Source: Gemmataceae bacterium (GTDB lineage Bacteria; Planctomycetota; Planctomycetia; Gemmatales; Gemmataceae). From it: a stretch of 64,000 nt of DNA. Location: positions 1 to 64,000 of the forward strand of contig JALHPZ010000022.1 of NCBI GenBank assembly GCA_022842245.1, in the 5' to 3' direction. The notes under the pieces were generated by a model. The model saw only the letters and a program-made list of their open reading frames with translations, did no database searches and was not told the DNA's origin. Made by a program: the position numbers and the translations under genes. Below are positions 28,701 through 35,733 of the stretch, in pieces. How positions within the stretch are numbered: position 1 is the first letter of the stretch; every line of letters starts with the position of its first letter.

Positions 28701-28753
28701 CCGCGCCGCTTGCCCTCGCCTTGCAGCGCCTGGCCGTCGATCAGCAAATCCAT
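25724..28753 (-). CDS. Large multidomain glycosyltransferase: GT4 plus a middle domain plus a C-terminal GT-A-like domain
   Basis: The 1009-residue protein starts with a full GT4 module (about 1-400; LLIDGQALQGEGKRRGIGRY, LLYVGGGDFRKNLPALFTAL, RLFVFPSLYEGLGLPVLEAM). A middle region follows with a stretch like a class I methyltransferase or a coordinating fold (KFDVVWCYESPISELGADQH, VGDRGLLVLRYKMHDGGLAI). The last part (about 740-960) resembles a GT-A glycosyltransferase (WTFGILTQNTRKANVVAMLK, SFINGGLMVFKTHILRAIPL, FWNQAEDVEITVTYMRHGIA). It therefore may carry out two glycosylation steps. No signal peptide is present, so it acts in the cytoplasm. The start is ATG 28751-28753, 4 bp after the upstream coiled-coil gene. 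The assignment of the middle domain is tentative. Confidence 0.82.
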   Translation of the reverse strand: MDLLIDGQALQGEGKRRGIGRYSRELLDAIVRVRPDWRLRAVASDHLGEIAVPESVEVLRYAPPAPFHPCDGPTTDLLRLHYADWIRARGADAILVLSAFEGGGIPIQFLDDHPPTVAVFYDLIPLLFAESYLQGQPAIMKYFSRQLRSTATFDGLLAISETSQNDLVSLLGYRGEVVNIQGAPASDFRPEPRDRAERRLERLGWKKRIPALNANRYLLYVGGGDFRKNLPALFTALARLPESVRRAHPLVIAGELPKPFRDDFDRRLAALGIAESVIFLGYVDDRELLALYQCARLFVFPSLYEGLGLPVLEAMACGTDVVASGTSSIPEFSGPGVAFFDPANPDSIAHAIYDALARPARARADAARAFADGFTWDRTGEAACRLIEKLVAQPKCAPVPGRVFWSRPFDARTTEDDLAELCTAFALHGPDRLALAVLPEDAPPAPLTARLPCLSFDELDRFQELHPASAFVYECDTPERFATLAPQVLRRPGVLVLDRVLAESPALDAPHLRTALLAADRVLIRGLRTGETPPARFKHLKQPVRPISEFAAALAEVEEIGSQSGRRWRNAAVAALLQAPLADPLLGDWVRLRATSADTPRWPAPQLLNREGRTVTSVPQRLLDLVARGGPQLWIGAHPPFDMDSLLLYGCTNFRAPAELHGKFDVVWCYESPISELGADQHLLVMDELVRFVGDRGLLVLRYKMHDGGLAIKNILGRRPGLKARVLHEETDASGHLVSIVELERTDMALRRPAPWTFGILTQNTRKANVVAMLKSIRDRDPAGEHEILICGPEAPEYAFAKPRYLPQYYSPTLPEICRKKNDIARAASHPNLLLAHDRYRLDDGFFSGFDQYGYDFDFLAIAQYFENGDEYPAYCHMADDSLRMTPPSAAQNLNALRGTSFINGGLMVFKTHILRAIPLNELCFWNQAEDVEITVTYMRHGIAPRFNPYASATTIGVDKSHIRAFVPAGPPPDVPSAPIVPASIARPRRSRRLLNRLLPAKWLALFGS

Positions 28754-28757
28754 GCGA

Positions 28758-29207
28758 TCAATCCCCGCGTCCGGCGCGCGCTTCGAGTTCCGCGGCGCGA
28801 CGGTTCAGTTCGAACAGTTGACGGCGCAACTCGTCTTGCTGGCGGCGCAGGAGGGTGATTTCCGCCTGAAAGCGGGTGCGCAACCGGCGATCCTGCTGGA
28901 CCATGAGTTGGGCGGTGAGGCGGTTGTGCCGCGTCTGGAGTTCGGTCCACGGTCGCAGGAGCGCGCGGAGTACGCGGCGCAGGAAGGCGATCGGCCGGCG
29001 CCAGGGGCCGGGCTTCGCGCGGGCCGGCACTTCCAGCAGGCCCGCAACCGGAGCCAGTACCAGAAGTGGATTTTCTTCTGGTGGGAGATCGTCGTCGATC
29101 GCGGTCGGCGATCGGAACCGGGAATCGCGTACTTCCAATCCCATGCGGATGGAATGCACCAATTCCTCGGCATCGAGCCGGCGCGCGGCCGGAGTGGCGT
29201 TGACCAC
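28758..29207 (-). CDS. Small coiled-coil protein of the glycosyltransferase cluster
   Basis: The 149-residue protein is not recognised by name. Its middle holds a Pro/Trp/Arg-rich amphipathic segment (RRPIAFLRRVLRALLRPWTE). A long coiled coil follows (ELQTRHNRLTAQLMVQQDRR ... LFELNRRAAELEARAG). Similar helices stand in front of methyltransferases or glycosyltransferases in surface polysaccharide clusters, so it may be a separate scaffold for the next enzyme; that is inference. No ATG fits; GTG 29205-29207 (reading VNATPAARRLDAEELVHSIR) is preferred, and the stop is 4 bp before the next ATG. The start is uncertain. Confidence 0.6.
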   Translation of the reverse strand: MVNATPAARRLDAEELVHSIRMGLEVRDSRFRSPTAIDDDLPPEENPLLVLAPVAGLLEVPARAKPGPWRRPIAFLRRVLRALLRPWTELQTRHNRLTAQLMVQQDRRLRTRFQAEITLLRRQQDELRRQLFELNRRAAELEARAGRGD

Positions 29208-29262
29208 GGGTAGTCCATCCGGTGGAAGGAGGGCTGCGGAATAGCCGGGTCGAGCCGCGCTG

Positions 29263-31929
29263 TCAAGCCGCGAGGCGGTCGGCGACGGGCGTGGCGCGTT
29301 CGGCGCGGCGGAGGGCGCGGGCGTCCGCGAGGCGCAGGACGGCCGGAAGGACGACGATCGCGGCCAGCATGCAGGCGGCGACACCGATCGCGAGCGTGAG
29401 GCCCATTCCGGCCATGCCGCGGTGCCGGGCGAGCGCGAGGGTTCCAAAGCCGAGGATGGTCGTCAGCGCGGCGACGCTGATTCCGCGACCGGTGGCCGCA
29501 CCAAGGCGGTAGAGCTTGCCGGGCAGCCGTTCCGCGTAGTCGTGCAGAACGTGGACCCCGTTGTCCACGCCGACGCCGACAATGAGCGGCAGGGCGATCA
29601 GATTCGCAGGGTTGAGCGGGATGCCGGCAATGCCGAGAATGCCGAGCGTGAAGACGAGTCCGACAACAAGGGGAAGCAGCCCCAGCAGCACGCGTCGGAG
29701 ATCGCGGAAGTCGAGCCAAAGGACGACGACGATGACGCCCAGTGCGAGGAGGCCTGCGAGCTCGAATCCGGCCTTCATCTGCCGCAGGCCTTCGAGAGTA
29801 CGAAACGATTTGCCCGTGGCGTCGCGGTCGACGGTGGAGGCCGCTTGGGTAAACGTTTCGAGTCTGTCGAACTCCCAGAGCGAATCCGATGCGAACGCCC
29901 GGACCAGAAACTCCCCATGCCGGCCGATGTACCGCTCGCGAAAACTGCGCGGCAGGTCATAGGTCGTGATCGGCTCCGGTCGGCTGACCTTTCGCAACTC
30001 CCGCAGCGCCGCGAACAGATCCCGGCGCAGCTTCCGATCGAACTCGCGGAGCCGATCGGAAGCCCCGGCCCGACCCAGTTCCGCCACAAGCGCAGCGGCG
30101 CCCGGCCAGTCGCGCAGCAATTCCGCGACCGCGGTGGGATCGGCCGCGATGGGATCGGCCACCGATTCCGGCAGGTTCGCCAGCTTCGCGTGGATCGCCG
30201 CGACCAGCGACCGTTTCGCCTCGCCGTCTTCCGGGAGCAACGACGCCGCTTCCACGACGCGACCCACGCCCGGCAGCGCCTCGTACCGCGCCTTCAATTC
30301 CAGCGCCTCGCCACGCGTCCGCACCAGGCTCATCGCGTCCCACGTCGCCCCGGCCGCATGGCGAATCAGTTCGTGTTCCCATTCGACGGAGTCGAGACCC
30401 TTCGCCTGCATGTTCAGCAGATTCGAGTCGTAGCGCACGCGCCCGCCGCCGAGCGCCGCCCCCGCCAGGAGTACGAGGCCTAGAAGCAAGACGAGCATCG
30501 GTTTCGCCGAAACGAATGGCAGGAAGGGGCGCGCGGACGCGATCGGGATTGTGCGGGGCGCGGCGGCGTCCCGGCCGCTTTCGAGCAGCACCAGCAGCGC
30601 GGGCAGCACGGTTGCACAAGCCACGGCGCAAAACAATACCCCGCAACCCGCGATCCAACCGAGTTCGGCGACCGCCTGGAAATCGGCCAGCATGGTCGCG
30701 AAGAAGGCGAGCGACGTGGTGACCGCGGCCGTGGCGATGCCCGGCCCGGCGCGGCTCGCCGTTTCCACCAACGCCTCCGCCACGTCCCGGCCGTAGCGGC
30801 GCTCCTCGTCGTAGCGCGCCACCCAGAGCACGCCGTAGTCGCCCATCCCGATGATCATCACCGCGAACGTCGCCGACAGGATGTTCAGATGCCCGACGGT
30901 GAGCGCGGCCCAACCGAGCGCCCAGGCACAGCCCACGAGCAGCGTGCCGACGGTGAGGAGCGGGTAGCGGGCGCCCCGATAGACCACGAAATACAGGACG
31001 GCCACGCCGGCCAGCGCCAGCCACGAGGCGAAGGTGGAATCCTCCTCGGAGGCGGCCATCTCGTCGGTTTCGAGCACGGGCAGGCCGGTCAGGCCGAATT
31101 CCAGATCGGGGTTCGCCGCACGGGCTTCCTGGAGGATCGCCCGCGCCGTGGTACACGCGGCGCGCACCGGCGTGAACGACTGCGCGTCCTTCACCGGCCG
31201 CGCGAGGACCAGCGCCAGCCGGCCGTCCGGCGTGAAGAACTTTTGCGGCTCGCGGAGCATCGCGGATCGAGCGTCGTCGCCGGCGAGTTGCCACGGGTTG
31301 CGGTAGTCGTTCGGGTTCGCGAGCGCCCGCGTGGCCGAATCGAACAAGACCGGCAGCAGGGCCATCAAATCCCGGTTCGCCGGATTCGGGGTCGGCGATT
31401 GTCGCGCGACGGTCCCTTGCACGACCAGCGCGTGCAGGGACAGCGTGCGCCAGGTCAGCGGGCCGAGCGGACCGAGCAGCGGTTCCATGCCGTCGAGCCG
31501 GTGGACAATCGATTGCAATTCCTCAACGGAGAGGAAGAAAAGCGATTTCGCATAAAGGCTTCGCAGGTCGACTTCGTGGAAGACGCGATCGAACAGCTTC
31601 GGATGCTGCCTCAATCTCGCCGCGACAGAGTCGGCGGCGGCCGCCATGCGAACCCGGTCGTTCCCCCGGATCACGACGACCAGATCGTCGTCGTCGCCGA
31701 AGGCGTCCAGGTATCGCTGCCAGCGGATCTGGCAGTCCTTGTCCTTGGCGATCAGATCGTTGCGCTGGGTGCGATACTCGAGTCGGGTGGCCGCGTAATA
31801 GGCGGCGGCCCCGACGCTGGCGAAGGTGAGCACGAGCACGAGCCACGGCGCGCGCAGGCTAAGGGCGACGGTGGCGGCCATCGCGCGGGCCAGTCGCCCC
31901 GGGGCATCGGGCGGCTCCATCGACCTCAC
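29263..31929 (-). CDS. MMPL/RND-family lipid exporter, HpnN-like
   Basis: The 888-residue protein has the RND/MMPL layout: an N-terminal membrane helix (APWLVLVLTFASVGAAAYYA), a large periplasmic loop, five or six helices (VLYFVVYRGARYPLLTVGTL onwards), then a second copy of loop and helices ending near ACMLAAIVVLPAVLRLAD. The motifs FAVMIIGMGDYGVLWVARYD and LIALPLIVGVGVDNGVHVLH occupy the GxGxDY/GVGVDN positions of proton-coupled MMPL proteins. It resembles HpnN, which moves hopanoids to the outer membrane, though no hopanoid gene is nearby. The start is GTG 31929 with AAGGA nine bases upstream; ATG 31920 is an alternative. It precedes the glycosyltransferase genes by 55 bp. Confidence 0.86.
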   Translation of the reverse strand: MRSMEPPDAPGRLARAMAATVALSLRAPWLVLVLTFASVGAAAYYAATRLEYRTQRNDLIAKDKDCQIRWQRYLDAFGDDDDLVVVIRGNDRVRMAAAADSVAARLRQHPKLFDRVFHEVDLRSLYAKSLFFLSVEELQSIVHRLDGMEPLLGPLGPLTWRTLSLHALVVQGTVARQSPTPNPANRDLMALLPVLFDSATRALANPNDYRNPWQLAGDDARSAMLREPQKFFTPDGRLALVLARPVKDAQSFTPVRAACTTARAILQEARAANPDLEFGLTGLPVLETDEMAASEEDSTFASWLALAGVAVLYFVVYRGARYPLLTVGTLLVGCAWALGWAALTVGHLNILSATFAVMIIGMGDYGVLWVARYDEERRYGRDVAEALVETASRAGPGIATAAVTTSLAFFATMLADFQAVAELGWIAGCGVLFCAVACATVLPALLVLLESGRDAAAPRTIPIASARPFLPFVSAKPMLVLLLGLVLLAGAALGGGRVRYDSNLLNMQAKGLDSVEWEHELIRHAAGATWDAMSLVRTRGEALELKARYEALPGVGRVVEAASLLPEDGEAKRSLVAAIHAKLANLPESVADPIAADPTAVAELLRDWPGAAALVAELGRAGASDRLREFDRKLRRDLFAALRELRKVSRPEPITTYDLPRSFRERYIGRHGEFLVRAFASDSLWEFDRLETFTQAASTVDRDATGKSFRTLEGLRQMKAGFELAGLLALGVIVVVLWLDFRDLRRVLLGLLPLVVGLVFTLGILGIAGIPLNPANLIALPLIVGVGVDNGVHVLHDYAERLPGKLYRLGAATGRGISVAALTTILGFGTLALARHRGMAGMGLTLAIGVAACMLAAIVVLPAVLRLADARALRRAERATPVADRLAA

Positions 31930-32148
31930 GGCATCGCATCCTTGCGCAGGCGGAACCGGAGCGGTTATAGGCGAACTACATCCGAATTCGCAAGCTCAAG
32001 CCGAATGGCAATTTGGTGGAAATGTCGACATATCCGTCAAACCGTGGAGATCCGTTGAATTTGTAACAAGATCGCTCGTTCGTGCTTGATTGGCTTGGCC
32101 CGATCCATTAACTTTCCTGCACTTTCCTCTCCCTGCGCGAATAATCCC
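31930..32148. promoter_or_regulatory. Divergent intergenic region, no clear promoter
   Basis: This 219-bp gap separates the MMPL exporter and the adhesin-like gene, which point away from each other. It is more AT-rich than its surroundings, and must hold both promoters. A TTGATT near 32092 with TTAACT 16 bp later is a weak sigma-70 candidate for the plus gene; I would not rely on it. Confidence 0.3.
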
Positions 32149-35100
32149 ATGTCGCAATATCGCAACCGCAAGCCCGCCCGGCCCATGCAATTGGTCGAAT
32201 TGGAAGCCCGCGACGTGCCCGCGACTTTCGTCGTCACAACCAATTCCGAATCCACTGCGGGCGACAACTTTCTTTCCTTGCGGGAAGCGGTCATCGCCGC
32301 GAACGCCAATCCCGGCGACGACACGATCATCCTTACCACCGGCACGCACACGCTCTCGCTCGCCGGCGCGAACGAGAACGCCGCCGCCACCGGCGACCTC
32401 GACATCACGGACGCTTCTGGCAAGACGACTATCGAATCGGCCCTGCTCGTACCCGACGCCGTTTTTTCGGTCGTGGACATCGGTGGACTCGATCGCGTCT
32501 TCGAGGTGCACCCGGGAGTACAACTCCAATTAAAGGGAATCGCGATCCGCAACGGCGGCAATGTTCAGAATGGCGGCGGCATCCACAACCTCGGCGCGCT
32601 CACCCTGAACAACGTCGACTTCAAATCCAACTTCGCCGTCCTGCGCGGGGGCGCAATCGACAACAATTCGAGTTCGGCAACCGTCACGATGAATGTCGGC
32701 AAGTTTGAGGGCAACGGTGCCAACGCGGTGACGACATTGCCGATCGGCGGCGCCATCAACGTCGGCGGCGGCTCGATCAACATTTCGGGCGCGTTCTTCG
32801 GAGGGAACACCGCAGGCGAAGGCGGCGCGATCAACGCACGCACCTCAGGCGTAACGATCACAGATACGTTCTTCGCGTTCAATAGTGCTATCCTCGGCGG
32901 AGGCGCGATCGCGACTACGGGGGGAAACCTCTTCGTCACCAATTCCCAGTTCAACGATAACAAGGCGACGCTCAACGCCGGCGTCTCGAGCAACCCGGGC
33001 GGCAAGGGCGGCGCTATCCTCAATCGCGGCGAGGCCCGCATCAACCGCTCGACGTTCTTTCAAAACACCGCGTCGGGCATCAACGGGCAGGGCGGTGCCC
33101 TCTACAACACGAACTACCTCGAGGTCGTGAACAGCACCATCAGCAACAACGTCGCGGGAAATCCGTCCGCGTCGAATCCCGTTTCCGTCGGTGGCGGTAT
33201 CGCCAATACTGCCGGCACTCTCCGGCTGTTCAGTTCGACCGTCGTTGAGAATCGATCGCTCCTCAGTTCGAGCGTCGGCGGCGGAGTCTACAACGTCGCC
33301 ACGGTCGGCGCGGTCGTCACCGGTTTCATCCAAAACACCATCGTGGCCCGCAACAACCTCGGAATCAACAGCAACACCCCCGACATCACCGGCACCTTCA
33401 CCAGCAACGGCGGCAACCTCATCGGCATTTCCGTCGGCTCGTCCGGCTGGATCGCCTCAGACTACCTTGGCACATTCTCGAACCCGATCAATCCGCTCCT
33501 CGGCTTGCTCGGCAATAACGGCGGCCGGCCGCAAACCCGCCCCCTTCTCGCCGGCAGCCCTGCGCAGGACAAAGGTGTTTTGAACGCCAATACGCCTTCC
33601 ACCGACCAGCGCGGCGAACCTCGACCTTCTGGCACCGGTGTCGACATCGGTGCTTTCGAATATCAACCCAACGCCCAGCCGATCGCCGAAAACGATTTCT
33701 ACTTCCTATTCGAAGACACAAACTACGTCGCCGACGGCGCCGGCGTCTTCCTCAACGACCGCGACCCCAACGGCCGACCGCTTACCGCCGAACTCCTGTC
33801 CGGCCCCAACTTCGGCACGCTCACCTTCAATACCAACGGCACCTTCGTCTACACGCCCGCCGCGAATTTCAACGGGACCGACGTCTTCACCTACCGCGTC
33901 ACCAACGATGCCGGATTCTCCGCGGAAGCCAGCGCGTTCTTCAACGTCGGCGCCGTCAACGATCCCCCCGTCGCCATCGACGGCTCCGCTACCACGGCCG
34001 AGGACACGCCCGTCGGCGGCACCATCACCGCCAGCGACGTCGAGAACGACCCGCTCACCTTCGCCCTCGTCGGCCAGGCCGCGAACGGCATCGCCGTCGT
34101 AAACCCCAACGGCACCTACTCCTACACCCCCAACGCCAACTTCCACGGCACCGACACCTTCACCTTCCGCGCCAACGACGGCACCGCCAACGGCAACACC
34201 GCCACCATCACCATCACCGTTAACCCCGTCAACGACGCCCCCACCGCCAACGACTTCGAAGTCGCCGTCGACGAAGACAACGAGTTGGTCATCGTGTTGC
34301 CCGTGACCGACGTCGACGGCGACACGCTCGGCGTCCGGATCGAAACACCGCCCGCCAACGGGTCGCTGACGTTCGACGAACAGGGCAACCCGGTCTACTT
34401 GCCGCACGAGCATTTCAACGGCACCGATTCCTTCACCTACACCGCCTTCGATGGCTTCCTCCGCAGCAACGCCGCTACCGTCAGCATCACGGTGAACCCC
34501 GTGAACGACGCCCCCGTCTCCGACGACGCCAACGTCACCACGGACGAAGACACGCCCATCGGGGGCACCCTCGTCGCCAACGACATCGAAAACGACGCGC
34601 TCGCCTTCGCCCTCGTCGGCCAGGCCGCGAACGGCATCGCCGTCGTAAACCCCAACGGCACCTACTCCTACACCCCCAACGCCAACTTCCACGGCACCGA
34701 CTCCTTCACCTTCCAAGCCAACGACGGCACCGAAACCAGCAACACCGCCACCGTCACCATTACCGTCTCGCCGGTCAACGACGCCCCCACCGCCACCGAC
34801 GGCTCCGCCGCCACCGACGAAGACACGGTCTTCAACGGGACTCTTCTCGGTGCCGACGTCGACGGCGACACCCTGACCTACGCCCTTGTCGGCACCGCCA
34901 AGAACGGCACCGTCGCCGTCAACACCAACGGCACCTACACCTACACCCCCAACGCCAACTTCCACGGCACCGACTCCTTCACCTTCCAAGCCAACGACGG
35001 CACCGAAACCAGCAACACCGCCACCGTCACCATCACCGTCACGCCGGTCAACGACGCCCCGACGCTCGCCGCGGCGACGCTCTCCCTGCCGGAGAACTCA

Positions 35101-35715
35101 CCGAACGGAACCAGCGTCGGCACCATCGTCGGTGCCGACGCGGATGGCGACGCGCTTACCTACGCCATCGTGGCCGGGAATACCGGCGGCGCGTTCGCCA
35201 TCGACCCTGCCAGCGGCGTCATCATCGTCGCGAATGCGGCCGCCCTGGATTTCGAGACGAGGCCGAGCTTCGCCCTCGCCGTGCGCGCCACCGACGCCGG
35301 CGGCCTGAGCGCCCAGGCCATCGTGACCGTCAATCTGACCGACGTGAACGAGGTACCTCCGATCGCCATCGATGTCCTGCCGGGGAACGCCGGCAACGAG
35401 ATCCGGTTGCGAACGGCCAAGACCATCGAAGTGGCGATCCTCTCGTCCGCACAATTCGACGCGCGAACCGTGGACGTGACCAGCCTCCGCTTCGGTCGCA
35501 CCGGTACCGAGGACTCGATCGCCCGGAACAGGAAGACCGGCGCGGTGCAGTTCTCGCTTCGGGATGTGAACGGTGACGGCCGACTCGATCTGGTGGCCAG
35601 CTACGACGTGAAAAAGGCCGGGTTCCAGGTGGGCGACACGCGCGCCATCCTCACGGGTCGCCTGGCCAACGGTCTGGCGTTCACGGCCGAGGATGCGATC
35701 CGCGTGCGAAACTAA
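32149..35715 (+). CDS. Giant secreted surface protein: CSLREA beta-helix plus cadherin-like repeats
   Basis: The 1188-residue protein begins with the planctomycete secretion-associated pattern QLVELEARDVPATF (about 14-27), not a classical signal peptide. LSLREAVIAANANPGDDTII matches the CSLREA motif that opens right-handed parallel beta-helix domains, followed by many GGAI/GGGI turns (to about residue 510). Then come about five Ig-like or cadherin-like domains (about 518-1090) with repeating NDAPTA, DEDT, NFHGTDSFTF and VDGDTL motifs, which bind calcium in related proteins. The last has the classical cadherin shape (PENSPNGTSVGTIVGADADG). The C-terminus carries a short VNGDGRLDLVAS motif. It is probably an adhesin or matrix protein. 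The domains are nearly identical in DNA in places. Confidence 0.9.
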   Translation: MSQYRNRKPARPMQLVELEARDVPATFVVTTNSESTAGDNFLSLREAVIAANANPGDDTIILTTGTHTLSLAGANENAAATGDLDITDASGKTTIESALLVPDAVFSVVDIGGLDRVFEVHPGVQLQLKGIAIRNGGNVQNGGGIHNLGALTLNNVDFKSNFAVLRGGAIDNNSSSATVTMNVGKFEGNGANAVTTLPIGGAINVGGGSINISGAFFGGNTAGEGGAINARTSGVTITDTFFAFNSAILGGGAIATTGGNLFVTNSQFNDNKATLNAGVSSNPGGKGGAILNRGEARINRSTFFQNTASGINGQGGALYNTNYLEVVNSTISNNVAGNPSASNPVSVGGGIANTAGTLRLFSSTVVENRSLLSSSVGGGVYNVATVGAVVTGFIQNTIVARNNLGINSNTPDITGTFTSNGGNLIGISVGSSGWIASDYLGTFSNPINPLLGLLGNNGGRPQTRPLLAGSPAQDKGVLNANTPSTDQRGEPRPSGTGVDIGAFEYQPNAQPIAENDFYFLFEDTNYVADGAGVFLNDRDPNGRPLTAELLSGPNFGTLTFNTNGTFVYTPAANFNGTDVFTYRVTNDAGFSAEASAFFNVGAVNDPPVAIDGSATTAEDTPVGGTITASDVENDPLTFALVGQAANGIAVVNPNGTYSYTPNANFHGTDTFTFRANDGTANGNTATITITVNPVNDAPTANDFEVAVDEDNELVIVLPVTDVDGDTLGVRIETPPANGSLTFDEQGNPVYLPHEHFNGTDSFTYTAFDGFLRSNAATVSITVNPVNDAPVSDDANVTTDEDTPIGGTLVANDIENDALAFALVGQAANGIAVVNPNGTYSYTPNANFHGTDSFTFQANDGTETSNTATVTITVSPVNDAPTATDGSAATDEDTVFNGTLLGADVDGDTLTYALVGTAKNGTVAVNTNGTYTYTPNANFHGTDSFTFQANDGTETSNTATVTITVTPVNDAPTLAAATLSLPENSPNGTSVGTIVGADADGDALTYAIVAGNTGGAFAIDPASGVIIVANAAALDFETRPSFALAVRATDAGGLSAQAIVTVNLTDVNEVPPIAIDVLPGNAGNEIRLRTAKTIEVAILSSAQFDARTVDVTSLRFGRTGTEDSIARNRKTGAVQFSLRDVNGDGRLDLVASYDVKKAGFQVGDTRAILTGRLANGLAFTAEDAIRVRN
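34058..34155 (+). repeat. 98-bp direct repeat, copy 1 (adhesin gene)
   Basis: Identical over 98 bp to 34604-34701, 546 bp away and in the same reading frame. It encodes the FALVGQAANGIAVVNPNGTY ... NFHGTD part of one cadherin-like domain. Identity at the DNA level, including third positions, implies recent duplication or gene conversion within the gene. Confidence 0.9.
34604..34701 (+). repeat. 98-bp direct repeat, copy 2 (adhesin gene)
   Basis: Exact second copy of 34058-34155. It overlaps the start of another repeat pair: 34667-34760 is identical over 94 bp to 34940-35033, 273 bp further on. The step of 273 bp is 91 codons, one domain length. Confidence 0.9.
34940..35033 (+). repeat. 94-bp direct repeat, third domain copy
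   Basis: Identical to 34667-34760. It encodes YTPNANFHGTDSFTFQANDG and the following ETSNTATVTI, ending one base before the two copies diverge (ATC against ATT). Confidence 0.9.
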
Positions 35716-35733
35716 CCATGTGTGCGGCGGGCG

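Noticed and set aside
25658..28858. A 1066-residue plus-strand open frame opposite the glycosyltransferase fusion
   Set aside because: Antisense shadow of a gene with clear GT motifs; composition is Arg/Glu/Val-rich and motif-free.
29263..31929. Calling the MMPL gene hpnN
   Set aside because: No hopanoid-biosynthesis gene is in the window, and MMPL proteins are numerous in planctomycetes; only the family call is supported.
34058..35033. CRISPR-like array in the adhesin gene
   Set aside because: The repeats are 94-98 bp, in frame, and encode protein domains; the intervening sequence is coding as well.
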